The notes beneath the pieces are model-generated. The model was given only the letters and a program-made list of their open reading frames with translations. It searched no databases and had not been told where the DNA came from. This document shows positions 35,999-46,214 of a stretch of 64,000 nt of DNA, piece after piece. Source of the stretch: Bactericera cockerelli (taxonomy: Eukaryota > Arthropoda > Insecta > Hemiptera > Triozidae); NCBI GenBank assembly GCA_024516035.1, contig CM044963.1, forward strand, positions 23,253,676 through 23,317,675, in the 5' to 3' direction. The position numbers were made by a program, and so were the translations under genes. Position 1 is the stretch's first letter. Each line of letters opens with the position of its first letter.

Positions 35999-36178
35999 AT
36001 GTCTAAAATATCAGTAGATGACGGTATTGCAAAGGCTGTCAGTGGAAATTTACCTGCAGTAAGGACTTTTACAATGGCCAATTTCTTCAATTTACGCGTG
36101 TATTTCACGCGTGCTGCAGACGTACTTTGCAAACCAAATTCAAGTGCAGCCAGCCATCCAATCGCTCGCTTTGGTTAA
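35999..36178 (+). pseudogene. N-terminus of a YqaJ-exonuclease-type mobile-element ORF (tentative)
   Basis: ATG-started 59-codon frame beginning MSKISVDDGIAKAVSGNLPA and continuing into TMANFF. I recall arthropod ORFs with a YqaJ-like viral recombinase/exonuclease and SWIM-type zinc finger that start in a similar way (a short MSK stretch, then GNLP and an M-x-NFF motif). After about 45 codons the sequence runs into a 5S-like repeat (36150) and stops, so any full protein is lost or continues after an intron (ctgcaGTAAGG at 36057 could be a donor). The call rests on pattern memory for about 30 residues and is uncertain. Confidence 0.3.
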
Positions 36179-36225
36179 GAAACGTCCAGCGTGGTTAGGA
36201 CAAAGATCGGTGAACGGTTTGGTTT
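36150..36225 (+). repeat. 5S rRNA-like copy
   Basis: ggttaagaaacgtccagcgt, ggttaggac and agatcggtgaacgg follow the 5S control region. Confidence 0.55.
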
Positions 36226-37003
36226 ATTTTAAAGTTTATCATTGGTAATTACAAGCCCCACGATATACTGGTAAGTAAATCTGAGAAGGATAACTTTATT
36301 GTGTATGATGAAAATTAATAGATTGCGAACCAACTATATACAAGGTTATTGTGTTATGTAAAAATGAGAAATTCTGTGCTATTTATATACGTATAGGCTA
36401 GAGATTTTATCAAAGGAATCTCTATATTGCTTTTTTACGTCCGACTATCGAATATGACGCTAATGTAAATCTTCTTCGTATTGGGTATTGCATTTTTTCG
36501 TTTTAAAACAATTACGGACACAATGCTTCTTCGTGATTGATTCGCAGTGAATACACGTGGCTATTATGAGATTGGAAGTGTTAACAATAAGTAACAACAT
36601 CATCAGTCTTCTGTGAAAGTGAAACGTGAATTTGCAAAGTGTTCAAAGGCCCAGCATCCTAGCTCGATCGTAGCAACCGGTTTTGAGAGACAGTATGCTG
36701 GACTCTTCAACCCTTCGCGAATCACGAATTCTCACAGAACGAAAACAGAAAATAGACATTATCACGCAAGGTCGCGACTGAAGTATCGGCAAGCTAGACT
36801 TGAGGAGTCTAGAGAGAATACCGCGTTTTCAATTGACGTGTTCCACATTGTTTTCACAACGTGTTCCACAATCAATTCTTGTAATAGTCAGCTATAGTAT
36901 CAAGGATAGTACTTACAACAAATTAAATACTGTTTTTCATTCACTGAAGACTTAAAAAATCAATTTCATTGAAGTGATACCTATGAGAAACCTATGGAAA
37001 CTG
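36226..37003. other. no supported gene
   Basis: The 94-codon frame at 36613-36897 is basic and unrecognised. The sequence before the gap does not match the retroelement on the other side. Confidence 0.35.
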
Positions 37004-37103
37004 NNNNNNNNNNNNNNNNNNNNNNNNNNNNNNNNNNNNNNNNNNNNNNNNNNNNNNNNNNNNNNNNNNNNNNNNNNNNNNNNNNNNNNNNNNNNNNNNN
37101 NNN
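37004..37103. other. scaffold gap (100 N)
   Basis: Exactly 100 N. The retroelement layer to its right starts abruptly, so the 5' part of that layer is hidden or missing here. Confidence 0.99.
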
Positions 37104-37208
37104 TAAAATACTTAAAAAATTACAGGCCTTTAGCATCTCGGGGAATATGCTTAGATATCTTTCTAACTTTCTTTATAATAGACGTATTAGAGTAAAGTGC
37201 AATGGTAT
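37104..37208 (+). mobile_element. I-like element copy 1, 5' piece
   Basis: Matches 58830-58933 almost exactly (gcctttagcatctcgggga, ctttataatagacgtattag, aaagtgcaatggtat). The remainder resumes at 42246 after the inserted CR1-like element. Confidence 0.85.
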
Positions 37209-37490
37209 TATAATTTTAATTGGTATGGTATTATAAGTGCATTATAATTTTAATTTAATTTTAACTACTCTTTACTGTGAATTCGTACCACCCCTTTGAT
37301 AATTTTTTGTTATTTTGTATATTTTTCCTGTGTTTTGTATTACCAATTACATATTATCAAACCTACTTAATTAAAAAAATAAATATATTAATTAATTTTT
37401 AAACTTTGACAAATCATTTCATTGTATATGATTCAATAATTTCTTTCATATAATCAGCGGCTCGTGTAAAATTTTTGTTCAAATTTCATA

Positions 37491-38756
37491 ATGTTGACTA
37501 GAGCTGCAAGTGCTGCGAAAGCCCTTAATAAACCAAGAACTTCTTTTACCCGAACTCCTACATTGCAGACTTCACCAAAAACAACCAATACCAAGATCTC
37601 TATTAAAAATAAGTCTAATCCACAAAACAGTACCTCTACTCCACAGATAAATTCTCAAACATTTAATAAACCTAAAAGTGCAACCCCCAAATCAAATAAA
37701 CTTACTAATCTACCTACTGTTATTGAAAAAAATAAAAATAAAACTCAAGAACAAGATGTAATTGTCACACTAAAGAAACACAATGCTGAGCTCCTAACAA
37801 CAATAAATGACCTGAAGAATGAACTATCGATAGTTAAAGATCAACTAACAAAATTGAGCAAGACAGCTCCAACCTGTGATCCAGAGTCTCCATCCCCCGC
37901 TACTCTCATCGGCTCAGTTTCAACACCTCCGTCTCAAGACTCTCAAGCCGCCACTCTTATCCCTGAACCTGTCACTCACAACTTACCAACACAAACTGAG
38001 ATGTCTCCTATAGTGAATATACCGGGTACTCTTAATGTCTCCCCCTCGTCAACACGTAAGAGAAAACTTCTAATTTTTACAGACAGTATGGGAAAAGGAA
38101 TCAGTGAACAGCTCTTGGATGTACTACCTAACTTAGATGTTACTGCATCTGTCTACCCTAATGCTACTTTCAGTCAATGTCTGAATAATATTGACACTCT
38201 TTGCTCATCACTTACTAAAGAAGATTTTGTCTTTATTTTGTGCGGCACAAATAATATCCCAACATTAGAACCAATGAGTTGTCCTAGGCTCAATCTTTCA
38301 AAAATTAAACATTTACAATCTAAAACTAATGTCATTGTGTGTTCCATTCCATATCGTCATGATGTTTATAATTTTAAAAATTCCAATATCTACTTTGCGA
38401 ATGAGTATTTACAACATAGAGTGAAAGATCTCAACTCTAATTATTATGACTGCAATACATTTCTCAGAAGACGTCATTTTACCCATCATGGTTTACATCT
38501 CAACCATGTGGGTAAACGAATCCTAAGTGCTAATATCAAAGACTATATAATGTCTCACACTTTGGCCTCTACTACTGATATTGCCAAACTATCTCAACCT
38601 GGAACTAATATCATCGATCTAACTAAAACTGCCAATTCAATCCTGGATGTCACATGTCCATTCTCCGAATCTTTCGAGTCAACTTTTGGAGATCTTCATC
38701 CTAGCTCTGCTCCTGAACCAAATGCATCTCAAATGTTTTTTCGAGCATTTGATTGA
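37491..38756 (+). CDS. CR1-like ORF1 protein with SGNH esterase domain
   Basis: 421 residues. N-terminal about 85 residues are basic and rich in Thr, Ser, Asn and Lys, suited to RNA binding; about 89-124 (IVTLKKHNAELLTTINDLKN...) form a probable coiled coil for self-association; then a Pro/Thr/Ser linker. From about 190 there is an SGNH/GDSL-type hydrolase: LLIFTDSMGKG with the nucleophile Ser at 199 (TDS in place of GDS), LCGTNNIP at 251-257 (block III Asn), and HHGLHLNHVGK near 332-342 with candidate catalytic His 336. Esterase domains occur in ORF1 of CR1-group LINEs, where the protein binds the element RNA. The usual Asp before the His (DGxH-type) reads as HHGLH here. No zinc knuckle is seen. 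The stop lies inside the ORF2 frame. Confidence 0.85.
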   Translation: MLTRAASAAKALNKPRTSFTRTPTLQTSPKTTNTKISIKNKSNPQNSTSTPQINSQTFNKPKSATPKSNKLTNLPTVIEKNKNKTQEQDVIVTLKKHNAELLTTINDLKNELSIVKDQLTKLSKTAPTCDPESPSPATLIGSVSTPPSQDSQAATLIPEPVTHNLPTQTEMSPIVNIPGTLNVSPSSTRKRKLLIFTDSMGKGISEQLLDVLPNLDVTASVYPNATFSQCLNNIDTLCSSLTKEDFVFILCGTNNIPTLEPMSCPRLNLSKIKHLQSKTNVIVCSIPYRHDVYNFKNSNIYFANEYLQHRVKDLNSNYYDCNTFLRRRHFTHHGLHLNHVGKRILSANIKDYIMSHTLASTTDIAKLSQPGTNIIDLTKTANSILDVTCPFSESFESTFGDLHPSSAPEPNASQMFFRAFD

Positions 38757-41700
38757 AAGAAAGTCACTGCCCATATTGTCTTCAACTTCATCTCTAAATG
38801 ATCTAACACTAACTACTGGCTCACCCTGTAATTTATCTAGTCAACTCTTATCTAGTCATCGAACATCTTATCTCTCTTTGTATTCTACTTCCAATGTTAA
38901 TGCACTTAATGTAAACTCTATGTATTTTATGTATCCAGAAAACCCAATGAGTACTTGTAACATTAATAACTGTTCTCGAACGAATATTTATGGCAATGAG
39001 ATATCAGATATACTTGAATCCAATGAAACTTTCACAGATCAAAGATTTCCTATCAATGTTGTACCTATTTCATCACGCTGTACGAATAATTCCTACTACA
39101 ATAAAAATACCATCTCTCATAAGAATCTCGTAACAATTAAACCTATACATACTTTTGTTCCCTTATCTAATAATTCAATCACCAGTATTTGTAATAATAG
39201 TAATAGTAATCTTAATAACAATTCAGGAAATATAAGCATCTACTATCAAAATGTGCGTAGTCTTAAGAACAAGCTTCAATCATTTATTACCACAGTTACT
39301 GGATGTTCTTACGATTTTGTCCTCCTTACTGAAACATGGTTAGATGATTACATATTAACGTCTGAGATATTTTCCTCTACTAACTTTCATATTTTTCGCA
39401 AGGACCGTGACCCCCAAATTACAAATAAAGCACGTGGAGGTGGCTTATTGGCTGCTGTATCCTCTGAGCATCATGTTGAGAGACTTACTGATTTTGAAAC
39501 GACCACACAATTCTATGAATTCCTACTATTAAAATGTCATTTACCTGTTTCCACAATCTATCTGTGTCTTGTTTACTTTATTCCTCCTGTTTCTCCTGAA
39601 ACTTACTTTAACTTTCTTCTTTCTCTTGAAAAGTGTTATTTCATCACAAGTCAAAATCTCCTTTTAATCGGAGATTTCAACCTTTCTGAATGTTATGGAG
39701 CCGATTTCATCTTTTCGAACGGAAACACGACTTCTCGAGCTTTTAATCTTATTTACTCATATTATAATTTACACTCATATAACAACATTAAAAACCCTCT
39801 GAACAAGACTTTAGATTTAGTTCTATGCAATAATCCTAACTTTAAAACTATTAATGTCTATCATGAATCACCTATTGTGAGAGAAGATTTTTACCACCCA
39901 GCACTTAATATCATTTTAGACACCAAGCAAAATATAATTAGCAACATATCTGAAGACCTTTCATTACCTAACTTATCAACTCGTTACAACTTTCGTAAAG
40001 CTGACTATCCCTCACTTTATGCTGCTATCCGGAGCCATGATTGGGAACCCCTTTACAACATACAAGATCCTAATAATGCACTCCAATATATTTACAATAC
40101 TCTCTACTCACTGTTTGACATCTATGTACCTAAAGTACCCTTAAGACTAAATTCCCATAAATTTCCAGTATGGTGGTCCAATAAAGCTAAAAAAACATAT
40201 AAAACTAAGAAACGTTTATTTTTTAAGCGAAATCGAACCTTTCGAGCACGATTAAAATATCGCAACATGGTAAAAATTCTAAATAAAAAACTTACTGAAG
40301 ACTATCGTTCCTATATACAAAGAGCATGTAAAAATATGAAACATTGTTCAAAATCATTATGGCAATTTACTAAGAGTAAGAAAACCTCACCTCAACTAAA
40401 TGCCTTCAAAATTAATAATAACCTAATTACAGATAGTACACAAATCTCGAATGCCTTTGCTGAAAAATTCAAATCTGTCTTCAACCTTACCTCTTGTGAT
40501 TATTCCTGTAACTTCATTCAAGAACCATCTCAACCTTTAAGTTGTGATGAAAATGTTAATTATCCTGGATTTCAGCCTTTTACTTTTGACTTGAATGACT
40601 TTTCAAAAGCTATTAAACAATTAAAAATCTCAAAATCTCCTGGATCTGATAAAATACCTGCTAATGTAATAAAAGACTGTTCATCTTGTTTAAGTAACCC
40701 TTTACTATATTTATACAATCTTAGCTTAAAAACTTCTATCTTTCCTGATGCACTCAAGTGCACTCTCATTACACCTGTCCCTAAGAAAGGAGATTTACAA
40801 AATATTAAAAACTACCGTCCTATTGCTACCCTCAATACACTAGCTAAACTTTTTGAACGCATGCTATTTAACCAGATATGTGCATTTACCTATTCTAATA
40901 TATCCACACAACAACATGGATTCACTCGCTCTAGATCTACTACATCGAACTTATCTTGTTTCCTTCACTCTGTGTCATCGCTTTTTCCTCATTGTGTACA
41001 AGTAGATACAGTGTACACCGATGTTCAATCTGCCTTTGATAAGATCTCTCATGACATTCTTCTCTCGAAACTTTACACTTTTGGCTTTCCTATTCCTCTT
41101 GTAAAACTATTCTCTTCCTACCTCTATCAACGCAAGGTCTGTGTAAAGTACAAAAATGTTCTCTCTACCCCCTACTATCCTTCTTCTTCTGTACCGCAAG
41201 GTAGTTTACTTGGGAATGTTTTCTTTCTAATTATGTTTGATGGCATTACTAAGGTAATCAAACACTCTTTATTTCTCCTTTATGCTGATGATCTAAAAAT
41301 CTATTGTCCTATATCATCTCTCTATGATGCCAGTCTCTTGCAGGAGGATCTGGACAGTGTCCAGGCATGGCTACTACGAAACAACTTATCATTCTGTCCT
41401 GATAAATGCGAACTGGTGACTTACTCGAGAAGACAGAACACGATTCCCAGCACATATACCATTAATGGTGTTACAATTCAAAGCCTTGAAAACAAAAAAG
41501 ATCTTGGTGTTACCTTTAGCAAAGATCTGAGTTTTCATACTCATATTAAAAATACTATTTCATCTTGTTTTAAAAGCTTAGGTTTCATCATGCGTACACT
41601 ACACCCTGTACATGATATTGACTGTCATCTCTTACTTTTCAATGCTCTTGTTCTCTCTAAACTCGAGTATGCTTCACCGGTTTGGATGCCGCAAACGCAA

Positions 41701-42117
41701 TGTGGTTCCCATGCCCTGGAGTCTGTTCAGGCGTCCTTCTGTAGAAGACTCTTCTACAAGATCAACGGTTTCTACCCTTCCTTCCCAAACAATATCTCCT
41801 ACACAGACCTGCGCTCACACCTCTGTCTTCCTTCTATCCAACAACGACACAAAAAAATTCTTCTCCTTACTTTATTTAAAATTATTAATAATAAAATTGA
41901 CTGTATGGATCTTGTTCATGCATTGCAATTTAAAATACCGTATAACTTAACAAGACCAACTAACCATTCTACTTATTTCAATATTCCTAACTCTTCATAT
42001 GCAATCTTATCACCTGTAACTAAATCAGCAAGTCTCTACAACCTTTTTTCCAAAGAACTTGACTTATCAGCCTCTTACTCAGCTTTTGAGAAAAATATTA
42101 ACTTAGTAATTAGTTAG
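38647..42117 (+). CDS. CR1-like ORF2: APE endonuclease and reverse transcriptase
   Basis: Up to 1156 codons in the +1 frame relative to ORF1, overlapping it by 110 nt; the first Met is at 38647, but translation may begin later, since residues 1-190 look unstructured. The endonuclease starts near 195 (ISIYYQNVRSLKNK), with catalytic Glu 229 in LLTETWLDD, RGGGLLAAV, GDFN at 342-345, and DFYHPALNI in the place of the SDH motif. The RT has KSPGSDKIPANVIK, the QHGF fingers motif, Asp 792 in YTDVQSAFD, SVPQGSLLG, and the YADD active site at 879-882, followed by thumb-region motifs. There is no RNase H. It performs target-primed reverse transcription: it nicks DNA and copies the element RNA at the nick. 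The frame is fully open. Confidence 0.92.
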   Translation: MSHVHSPNLSSQLLEIFILALLLNQMHLKCFFEHLIERKSLPILSSTSSLNDLTLTTGSPCNLSSQLLSSHRTSYLSLYSTSNVNALNVNSMYFMYPENPMSTCNINNCSRTNIYGNEISDILESNETFTDQRFPINVVPISSRCTNNSYYNKNTISHKNLVTIKPIHTFVPLSNNSITSICNNSNSNLNNNSGNISIYYQNVRSLKNKLQSFITTVTGCSYDFVLLTETWLDDYILTSEIFSSTNFHIFRKDRDPQITNKARGGGLLAAVSSEHHVERLTDFETTTQFYEFLLLKCHLPVSTIYLCLVYFIPPVSPETYFNFLLSLEKCYFITSQNLLLIGDFNLSECYGADFIFSNGNTTSRAFNLIYSYYNLHSYNNIKNPLNKTLDLVLCNNPNFKTINVYHESPIVREDFYHPALNIILDTKQNIISNISEDLSLPNLSTRYNFRKADYPSLYAAIRSHDWEPLYNIQDPNNALQYIYNTLYSLFDIYVPKVPLRLNSHKFPVWWSNKAKKTYKTKKRLFFKRNRTFRARLKYRNMVKILNKKLTEDYRSYIQRACKNMKHCSKSLWQFTKSKKTSPQLNAFKINNNLITDSTQISNAFAEKFKSVFNLTSCDYSCNFIQEPSQPLSCDENVNYPGFQPFTFDLNDFSKAIKQLKISKSPGSDKIPANVIKDCSSCLSNPLLYLYNLSLKTSIFPDALKCTLITPVPKKGDLQNIKNYRPIATLNTLAKLFERMLFNQICAFTYSNISTQQHGFTRSRSTTSNLSCFLHSVSSLFPHCVQVDTVYTDVQSAFDKISHDILLSKLYTFGFPIPLVKLFSSYLYQRKVCVKYKNVLSTPYYPSSSVPQGSLLGNVFFLIMFDGITKVIKHSLFLLYADDLKIYCPISSLYDASLLQEDLDSVQAWLLRNNLSFCPDKCELVTYSRRQNTIPSTYTINGVTIQSLENKKDLGVTFSKDLSFHTHIKNTISSCFKSLGFIMRTLHPVHDIDCHLLLFNALVLSKLEYASPVWMPQTQCGSHALESVQASFCRRLFYKINGFYPSFPNNISYTDLRSHLCLPSIQQRHKKILLLTLFKIINNKIDCMDLVHALQFKIPYNLTRPTNHSTYFNIPNSSYAILSPVTKSASLYNLFSKELDLSASYSAFEKNINLVIS

Positions 42118-42324
42118 TATAAATAATATTATTAAGTAGATAGTGCTAGTTTTTAAGTAATTAATCTTATGTTTTGTAAATTGTGTATAATGTATGTTTA
42201 ACAACACAATAAATATATTGAATTGAATTGAATTGAATTAAATTGTATCCTTTCTGATTTCTTCTCTTTAGAGAACGGAATCATTCAAGGAAGTTCTCTT
42301 AGCCCTCTGCTGTTCATAATCTTC

Positions 42325-42917
42325 ATGGATGACCTACTGGATATCATACATTTACCCCTGAAGCGACTTCTTTTTATTGATGACCTTATTATTGTTGCTA
42401 GACACAGATCGCCAGATATAGCGGTCCGTCGTCTTCAAGATACGTTGAACGACCCACTAGAATTGTCGAGAAGTAATGGTCTAATTTTTTCTTCTGACCC
42501 AAGTAAATCCATGTCTATGAACTTCTCGAGATCCAGAAACCAAGCCACACCCCTTTTAGTGTATGATGGTTGCCCCTAAGCTATGTAAATAAAACCAAAT
42601 TCTTAGGCCTGGTATGGGACGTCAAAATGACTTGGTTACCACATATTGCTTATATTAAGGACCGTGCACTCAAAACTCTAAATGTACTCAAAATGGTTTC
42701 TTGTAAGAAATTTGGCGTGCGTAGATCCGTCTCTATAAAGCCTATATTCTTCCTATTATCGACTATGGCTCCATTGTCTATAATTCAGCCAAAGACAATG
42801 TGTTGTGTAAAATTAACCCTGTACACAATTTGGGCATTAGGATTGCAACTTGGGCATTGCGCTCAAGTCCGGTACCTAGCCTACACGTCGAGTCTGGTGT
42901 TATGCCACTGTCCCTGA
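42325..42917 (+). pseudogene. I-like reverse transcriptase fragment, copy 1
   Basis: MDDLLDIIHLPLKR, FIDDLIIVARH (RT active site with FIDD), then VYDGCP and a stop at 42577; the frame resumes with LSYVNKTKFLGLVWDVKMTW. The same stop/frameshift at GCP exists in copy 2, so the element was already dead when duplicated. The 10-bp deletion then scrambles this copy further. Confidence 0.8.
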
Positions 42918-43227
42918 GGAGAGATAAGCTCACTATGAGCTACATCTCTAAACTAGTCTCATGCCCATTCAATCCTGTTCGAGATTTACTCCTATCTCCT
43001 AACCTAAATGTTACCCGATATCCAGTTAACAAACCTAAACCCCTGTGCGTAAGGTTTAAAAGCATGGCACAATTCTCTGAGGTTATCCTAGACAGTGAGT
43101 TTGCTCCTTACAAGAAACTTATGCCTCCATGGAAGATAGGGGTACCCAAGTTTGATGATTCCTTATGTTTTGAAAAAAAAAAGAAAATGTTCCCCCATTA
43201 GTATTCAAGCAGCAGTTCTCAAACCTA

Positions 43228-44043
43228 GTGAATAATAAGTATGCCAACTTTACTCATTGCTATACTGACGGATCCAAATCCATCAACGGGACAAGTTGTG
43301 CTTACAGCATCAACAATACCCTAGTTTTCTCCGTTTCATTGCTCCATGTTAACTCCATCTATTCATGTGAACTGATTGCTATCTTGTTGTGCCTCGAACA
43401 TTTAAGTTTCCTCCCTAATAGTCATTTCCTCATAATCTCTGATTCTAAAAGTGCCCTTAGTTCCATCTCTAATCCAGCCTCCGATAACCCCATTGTTGCT
43501 AGAATCCTTGAAATTTGGCTTAAACTTCTAAATAGGGGAAAGTCCATCTCTTTCTTGTGGTTTCCTTCTCATTCAGGCATACCCGGAAATGAGATTGTAG
43601 ACAACGCTACCAGGAACCCCCGTCCTGGGTATACTTACAAACTTACCTCAGTCCAGGACATGAAGCCATACGCCTCACAAATTGTGAGAGAAGCCTGGCA
43701 AAACCAATGGAATGAAACTCCCAACTCAAATAGGCTAAAGAGAATCAAACCCTCTATAGAAAAGTGGTCTACCTCTGATAGGAACAACAGGTATGAGGAG
43801 GTTGTGCTTACGCGTATGATAATTGGCCATACACGCGCCACCCACGCTTTCCTATTCAAGAAAACTCCCTCTCCTTCTTGTACTTGTGGTGAGCTACTCA
43901 CTGTTCCTCACATCTTGTCATGTCCCCTTAAGTCCAATATTAGATCTGCATTACCTGTTCCTCCAGCACTATTAGATGACAATGAAAGCGTCGATTCACT
44001 TTTTAAGTATCTGAAAAAACTAGAAATGTACACCATGATTTAG
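43228..44043 (+). pseudogene. RNase H and zinc-knuckle domain of I-like element, copy 1
   Basis: 271 open codons: CYTDGSKSING, SCELIAILLCLEHL, LIISDSKSALSS and SHSGIPGNEIVDNATR give the four acidic positions and the His/Asp motif of RNase H (all present in this copy). The end has the HTRATHAFLFKK type of sequence and a Cys cluster (CTCGELLTVPHILSCP) found at the C-terminus of I-clade elements. RNase H removes the RNA strand during reverse transcription. It is an intact stretch of a broken polyprotein. Confidence 0.8.
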
Positions 44044-44111
44044 AAACAGGACATCAGCGCGAACGACCTGCTCCAGCAGAGTTAAAGTCCCTAAAAGGAA
44101 AAAAAAAAAAA

Positions 44112-44745
44112 AAAAAATCCCTTTATTTTGCTTACGTTCGATCTGATCTTGAGTACTGCTCTGTACTATGGTCTCGCCAATATCAAATTCATAACAAATC
44201 TCTAGAGGCTGTCCAACATTAATTTTTACGTATTCTGGCATATAAACTTCACTCAAAAATAGAAAATCACAATTATTTGGAAATAATGGAAACCAATAAT
44301 ATTATTAGTCTTGAACACAGGAGATCTTTACAAGATGCTATATTCCTATTTAAATTACTAAGAAACGAAATAAATGCTCCTGATTTATTAAGCAAAATAA
44401 ACTTCAAAATGAACACACGTAATACAAGATTACATCATATATTCAAAAATAATAAATGTCACACAAACCAAGCCCAACATTGTCCCATGAATAGAATTCA
44501 AAATCTTGGTAATATAATCAGCGGTGCTGGAGTCGATGTCTTTTCCTGTACAAAGGATGAAATGGTTTCATTTCTGACTTCATACTTTGGTCTGTTTGGT
44601 TTTACTAGTTGGTAAGTAGTTTTGGCCATTTTTAGAATTGTAAAATCTAGCTAAGATTTATGATTTTAAAATTATCTTTTATTTAATTTTAAGATTTTGT
44701 ACAAATGGAACTTGTTCCGTAAACTTTCAAAAAAAAAAAAAAAAT
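44112..44745 (+). mobile_element. older RT element (layer D) copy 1, 3' piece
   Basis: Begins aaatccctttattttgctta, the continuation of the element that starts at 57345. The frame LEYCSVLWSRQYQIHNKSLE leads to an intact C-terminal stretch (44277-44615, ending FGLFGFTSW) and then a 3' UTR with a poly(A) run at 44730-44744. The I-like element was inserted in its RT thumb region. Confidence 0.75.
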
Positions 44746-44990
44746 TGTAGAGGCTTTTTTCGGAAACAAGATGGGTAAAATCTATTTTCGACAGAAATTG
44801 TCGACAGCCATCCTAAGAGGCAATGCGGCCAGCTTGCTAGGCAGTCTGCCACAGAATGGTGGACCGGAAGAGACATTTCTTTTGCAATGTTCATTTCGAA
44901 ATATAATTTTACAGAAGATCTTCCCTTCAGTAGGAGTTTTCGGCTATTACAGCGCACCATAACTTAGATAAGGGAATGTCCTATTTGACC
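44746..44990 (+). other. duplicated unidentified short ORF, copy 1
   Basis: Directly after the poly(A) a frame reads EAFFGNKMGKIYFRQKLST and ends GVFGYYSAP (stop at 44960-44962). It is preserved at 61415-61630 with one or two silent-looking changes. I do not recognise it. It could be the end of a gene or of another mobile element into which layer D was inserted. Confidence 0.45.
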
Positions 44991-45634
44991 TATCTTATTC
45001 TTGTTGTGAATGTCGTAATGTAGATAATCCATTTTTTTAAATGTTGAATTTTCTTAAGTTCAAAACACACCCATTAAGTGTTTTTTGATTCTAAAATTAT
45101 CGAACGTAATTTTCAGTGCACTTTTACTTTGCCCTTTTTCAACACAGTTTTTTTTTTTTTAATTTTGAGAAAGGGTGCCAGTCTACAATTTTAAAATCTG
45201 TAATAATTTAATGTAATAAATACTCGATTTTTTTTTTTAATTCCATTAAACTTTGACGTTAGCACATCTAGCCATAAAAATATGACACAACAAAACAATC
45301 TCAAACATGCGGTTGAACTATGTCGACCCCAACTAGGATTGGGAAAAGGCAAAGTGAAAGAAGAAGAGTAATATCATCATCGTTCTTGTCCCCAATTTTA
45401 TTATTATTGATATGTATATTTTGTACACATCGCTATGTAGATATGTACTTATGGTAGAAAGTACATCCTGCTATCTACTCTTACCAAGAAGAAGCTATAC
45501 TACCTAAACTCCTAATCACATCAAGTTTCATAGCTAACAAAGACGGTAGAAATACTTTTGACATAAAAAAAAGCAGCTGGGAAGTTGAACAATAACATTT
45601 ATGTGTCAACTTTGTAGCTACATATTATCTAGGA
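44991..45634. other. SINE-tail fragment, otherwise unassigned
   Basis: AT-rich. At about 45258-45370 the 3' block of the tRNA-SINE family recurs: acatctagccataaaaatat, caaacatgcggttgaact, tgtcgaccccaactaggatt, gggaaaaggcaaagtg. Confidence 0.5.
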
Positions 45635-45696
45635 TTTAAGTCTAGCGCTAGGCATTGCACGTCCGGTGACCTGGGTTCGATCCCCAGCGGGGCAGG
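45635..45696 (+). repeat. tRNA-like SINE head
   Basis: gacctgggttcgatccccag has a perfect 5-bp T stem and B box; the 5' side (gtctagcgctaggcattgc) is a decayed A box. Confidence 0.5.
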
Positions 45697-46214
45697 TTTT
45701 TTTCTGCTCTGTTCTGGGGTGTTCGGTGTCCACTCATTCCTCGTGAGGAAAAATTAGTAGCTGCTTTAAAAGTAGCAGCGACCAGTGTCGAAATTATAGG
45801 CAAAAATAAGATATTAGGATATTAAAAGATTTGGAAAAGTCCTATAATTCTGCGCTACCTACTAAATTTTTTGATATAATAAGAATAAGACAAAGAAACA
45901 CATTTGTTATAATTTGTCACATTGAAAAGCCCATGTTGCGATGAATAATAGTCATTTATTTTACCAAAAATCAATTATTTAGAAACGATAAGCGGACCTG
46001 TATAAGAAGAAGATAACGATAAACAATTAAGTAAAACTAGTTATCCGTTTTCGTGGTAGAAAATATCTAGCGGCTACAATGAAAGTCTCGTCTGTACATT
46101 GCTGAAAATGTCATAAATAAACATAATAAACGTTGATTATATTAAAAACAACAACTGACATCTCATGATGTTTGCCTATAGACACAGTAGTACATAGTAT
46201 GGTGATTTTGGACA
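45697..46214. other. no supported gene
   Basis: AT-rich, nothing recognised. Confidence 0.4.

Larger units (their letters stand above)
37209..42244 (+). mobile_element. intact CR1-like non-LTR retrotransposon
   Basis: About 5.0 kb inserted into the I-like element between ...aatggtat and tatcctttctg, with GTAT at both junctions as the likely short target duplication. It has a 5' leader (37209-37490), two overlapping intact ORFs, a short 3' UTR with aataaatatattg, and a (TTGAA)n tail at 42217-42245 in place of poly(A). A short-repeat tail and an esterase-bearing ORF1 are both known for CR1-group elements. Full-length structure with no stops or frameshifts makes this the youngest mobile layer here and possibly still active. 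Confidence 0.85.
42246..44098 (+). mobile_element. I-like element copy 1, 3' piece
   Basis: Continues from tatcctttctgatttcttct, matching 58931-60790 closely. It encodes the RT active site (FIDDLIIVARH), thumb and RNase H, all broken. It differs from copy 2 by a 10-bp deletion near 42729 (gatccgtctc where copy 2 has gatcgctctttctccgtctc). Confidence 0.85.

Noticed and set aside
36613..36897. 94-codon basic ORF before the second gap
   Set aside because: No recognisable family, no splice or promoter context, and composition close to its surroundings.
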